A stretch of 64,000 bases of DNA. Origin: Rhyacichthys aspro (Eukaryota; Chordata; Actinopteri; Gobiiformes; Rhyacichthyidae). This document shows, piece after piece, positions 61,601-64,000 of the stretch. The DNA lies in contig CM072159.1 of the NCBI GenBank assembly GCA_036850595.1, positions 29,060,280-29,124,279 of the forward strand. Reading direction: 5' to 3'. A program made the position numbers and the translations under genes. Under the pieces are notes generated by a model. The model ran no database searches and was not told the origin of the DNA. It saw only the letters and a list, made by a program, of their open reading frames with translations. The number at the start of each line of letters is the position of its first letter. Within the stretch, counting starts at the first letter, position 1.

Positions 61601-62479
61601 GGGGAGACAGACGTTTAAGTGGCGCGCTGCAGCTTACAGAGGAGCCTTTCTGTGAGCGAGAGAAAAGCTCGCCTTTCCCTCGCTCTGCCCCTTGTTCCCT
61701 GTTCCAGAGAGTTTACATTTTCTATTAAACATGTGGTAGTGACAGGGGCAGCTCAGGGGATCCCCTACCTGATTGAAAATACACACATACACACACACAC
61801 AGTGGCGTTCTGTCAGTGTTGCAGACTGTCTGTCTCCTTGTCGATCCAGCGGTGACTGTAACTAGGTGTAATGGCCAGCCTGTGGTTAGTGACTCTATGG
61901 GCCTATTCACGAGCCCCTGCCCCCTTCTCTACACACAGCGACACACACGCACGTAGGCAGTGTTTACAGTGGTGTATTTGGACCCAGCTGCTAATTGAAA
62001 CATATTTCTTTTTCCATCTGAAAGAGTAAAGGGCATCCCTATTTTCCAAACCTATCTCCAAAATTAAATGTACATAGGAAACATGGATAAGAGAAATATG
62101 TGTGTTCCAGAAGAGGACTTGCGTGTGTCATATTTGCACAACAGATGCATTTAAGTGTTTTAAGCCTGGCTCAACTGTGCTAAACTGTCTGACGCCGCTT
62201 GGGAGCCATTATCTGACCTGAGCGTGAGTGGGCAAAGATTTAGTGTAAGCCAAGCATTAGAGGTTTGTGACTTTTCTGAGGAGAAATGCTTGTTGCAAAA
62301 TAAATTTGTTTAGTTACATTTAAGCTGGAAACACATCTAGTAATTGTTAGGTTTTGTTTGTAGGAGTTTGTGTCTTCTGTAGAAAAAATCAGCAAAATAT
62401 GAATAACGGAGAAAAAACAACCCAAACAAGTCCAAACCAAATTCAAACTTAACAACTCTGAGACGCATTTGTAAACTTT

Positions 62480-62805
62480 ATGCAAGGTCACAAAGTCGGG
62501 TACACACTTCACAAGAAGAAGTTCGTGAGTTCGATCCCCGGCCGGACAACTCAGGATGTCCTCCTTCCTCCCGCCGTCCAAACACAAGCATGTATCGGTC
62601 AATTGGTGGATCTCAAGTCCTCCAATTGAAAGAATGTGAGAATGGATGGTCTGTCAGTGTCTGTGAGTGTTAACCCTGCGACTACCTGGCCACTGTCCAG
62701 GGTGTACGCCGCCTCAGGCCCAAAGCTGCTGGGATAGGCTCCAGACACCTGTCCTCCAACGGGACTAAGCTGAAAAAAAGGAAGAATAAATGAACGAATG
62801 AAAGG
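62480..62805 (+). mobile_element. tRNA-derived teleost SINE (degenerate)
   Basis: Pol III B-box-like gttcgatcccc at 62529-62539, then cctcccgccgtccaaacac, atcggtcaattggtgg, gtgttaaccctgcgactacc, gtccagggtgtacgccgcct and gctgggataggctccag, in the order of a common fish SINE with a LINE-like tail. Confidence 0.7.
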
Positions 62806-64000
62806 TCACAAACTTGGGTCTTTAGTGTATAGGTCCTGTGTTTCATGGCTAATCCACTGCCCCAACCTGACTCTTGTCTTTCCAAAAAACAAAAAAAAAC
62901 ACAAAAACAACTAATTTCACCAAGTCTGACAAAGTAGTTTAATGCATACTTCCACCTAACACAGGAAAAATGCATTACTTAACTTGAAGGCTACACAGTT
63001 TCATAATTTGAAAACTCTGAATTGTATAAATTAAATGAAGCTGGTTTACAATCAGTATTAACAAAAAGTGTTTCTTTAGAAGGAGCTCGTCCTTGCTGGG
63101 TTCACTTTGGCCCGCAGCCATAAACATTACCATACAAATCCAAGCCCCGCTGCCCCAACATTCACAGCCGTGTTCTTCGGATACGTGTTAGTGCACTCGG
63201 TGACACGTCTAGCACACGCAGGTACAAAGGGATCATGCTTTTTTAATGCATAGCTTGAATAGACATTATGTTTTCTTTACCTCAGTGGGTAAACATTTAC
63301 ACACTGGCTCACAGTTATTCCCAGAGCTGTACATGTGACAAACAGAGAGCTCTAAAGCCCACTGTATATATTTGGCAGCCACTTCAGCAGCATTACATAA
63401 CTTATACCTGAAATGTAACATGAATAAATGCATGCACCATCCTCTCAGAGACAGTGCTTTCTTCACACGAGGTTTTCCAACTTGTTCAGTAAATATTTCC
63501 AAAAATACGCTTGTCTTCTCCATATGCCGTCTTTAATATATTTGAATACATACGCGTCTCATAACAGGCCATGTGTCTTGTTCTACCTTCAACTCTAGGG
63601 CTAAAAAGCAGAGCCAATGAAGCACAACCAGCAAATCAATCTGATTGACAAAGATTTGACCACAATAACTGCGGGCAAAGTGTGAGAAGTGCATTGATTC
63701 AGCACAATAACGCTTTAATGGTCCATGGAGGTGCATTTAAAGGTGTTACCTGACTGCCTTAAAGCAGTGAATCAGCCAAGATGCACGATATTGTCACATT
63801 AAAAACACATTAGTTTGAAGCAAAAACAGGTGCTAATTACTGTTTTTCTTTCTAAATTAATGTAAAATCCTGGTGCTTTTGTTTCTCTGATAGCTCCCTG
63901 AGGCAGATGCACACATCTGAGGTCCGAGTGTGTTGTCACCATTAAGCTGCCGGTGGAGAAACGAGTCCAAGACAAAACAAGACAAATGCTGTGGAGGTAA

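Larger units (their letters stand above)
56301..64000. other. Gene-free intergenic region, second part
   Basis: Contains compositionally complex, lower-repeat stretches (about 56380-57240, 58650-58930, 59390-59720) among simple repeats. No coding exon is supported on either strand. These stretches could be conserved non-coding elements, but that cannot be judged from a single sequence. Confidence 0.4.

Overview
The window is vertebrate nuclear DNA and almost certainly comes from a teleost fish. It is AT-rich, with long introns, GT-AG splicing and one CpG-rich promoter. Its interspersed repeats are of teleost type: hAT-like elements, an RTE/Expander-type LINE 3' end, and tRNA-derived SINEs. 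Exon homology to human and fish families is from memory; no search was run. Nothing prokaryotic, no CRISPR array and no tRNA or rRNA gene was seen.

Layout. (1) 771-23923, minus strand: a complete ten-exon ppm1h gene (PP2C-family protein phosphatase 1H), 528 residues once a one-base excess in exon 3 is set aside. Its first exon lies in a CpG-rich stretch (about 23700-24270) with a perfect GTCACGTGAC palindrome upstream of the start codon. (2) 24883-27781: a roughly 2.9 kb minisatellite of about 145 copies of a 20-bp unit, with higher-order block structure. It fills half of the 5.9 kb spacer between the two divergent genes. The long plus-strand reading frames over it are artefacts. (3) 29797-41288, plus strand: an 18-exon gene reconstructed by splice sites and phases, encoding a 537-residue single-pass receptor with the ectodomain of the IL-17 receptor C/E group but no SEFIR signalling domain. 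The best match is il17rel. A poly(A) signal follows at 41578. (4) 41590-64000: no gene recognised. This part holds a hAT-type non-autonomous element with 8-bp target duplications, an RTE-type LINE 3' remnant, a SINE and several microsatellites.

The two genes do not form a known pathway. PPM1H is a Golgi-associated Rab phosphatase opposing LRRK2. The receptor is inferred to be a cytokine-binding, non-signalling or trafficking receptor; its C-terminal acidic di-leucine motif suggests endocytosis.

The points most worth a second look are the exon 3 frame break in ppm1h, the SEFIR-less IL-17 receptor with a putative internalisation motif, the higher-order minisatellite between divergent genes, and the CLEAR/USF-type palindrome at the ppm1h promoter.
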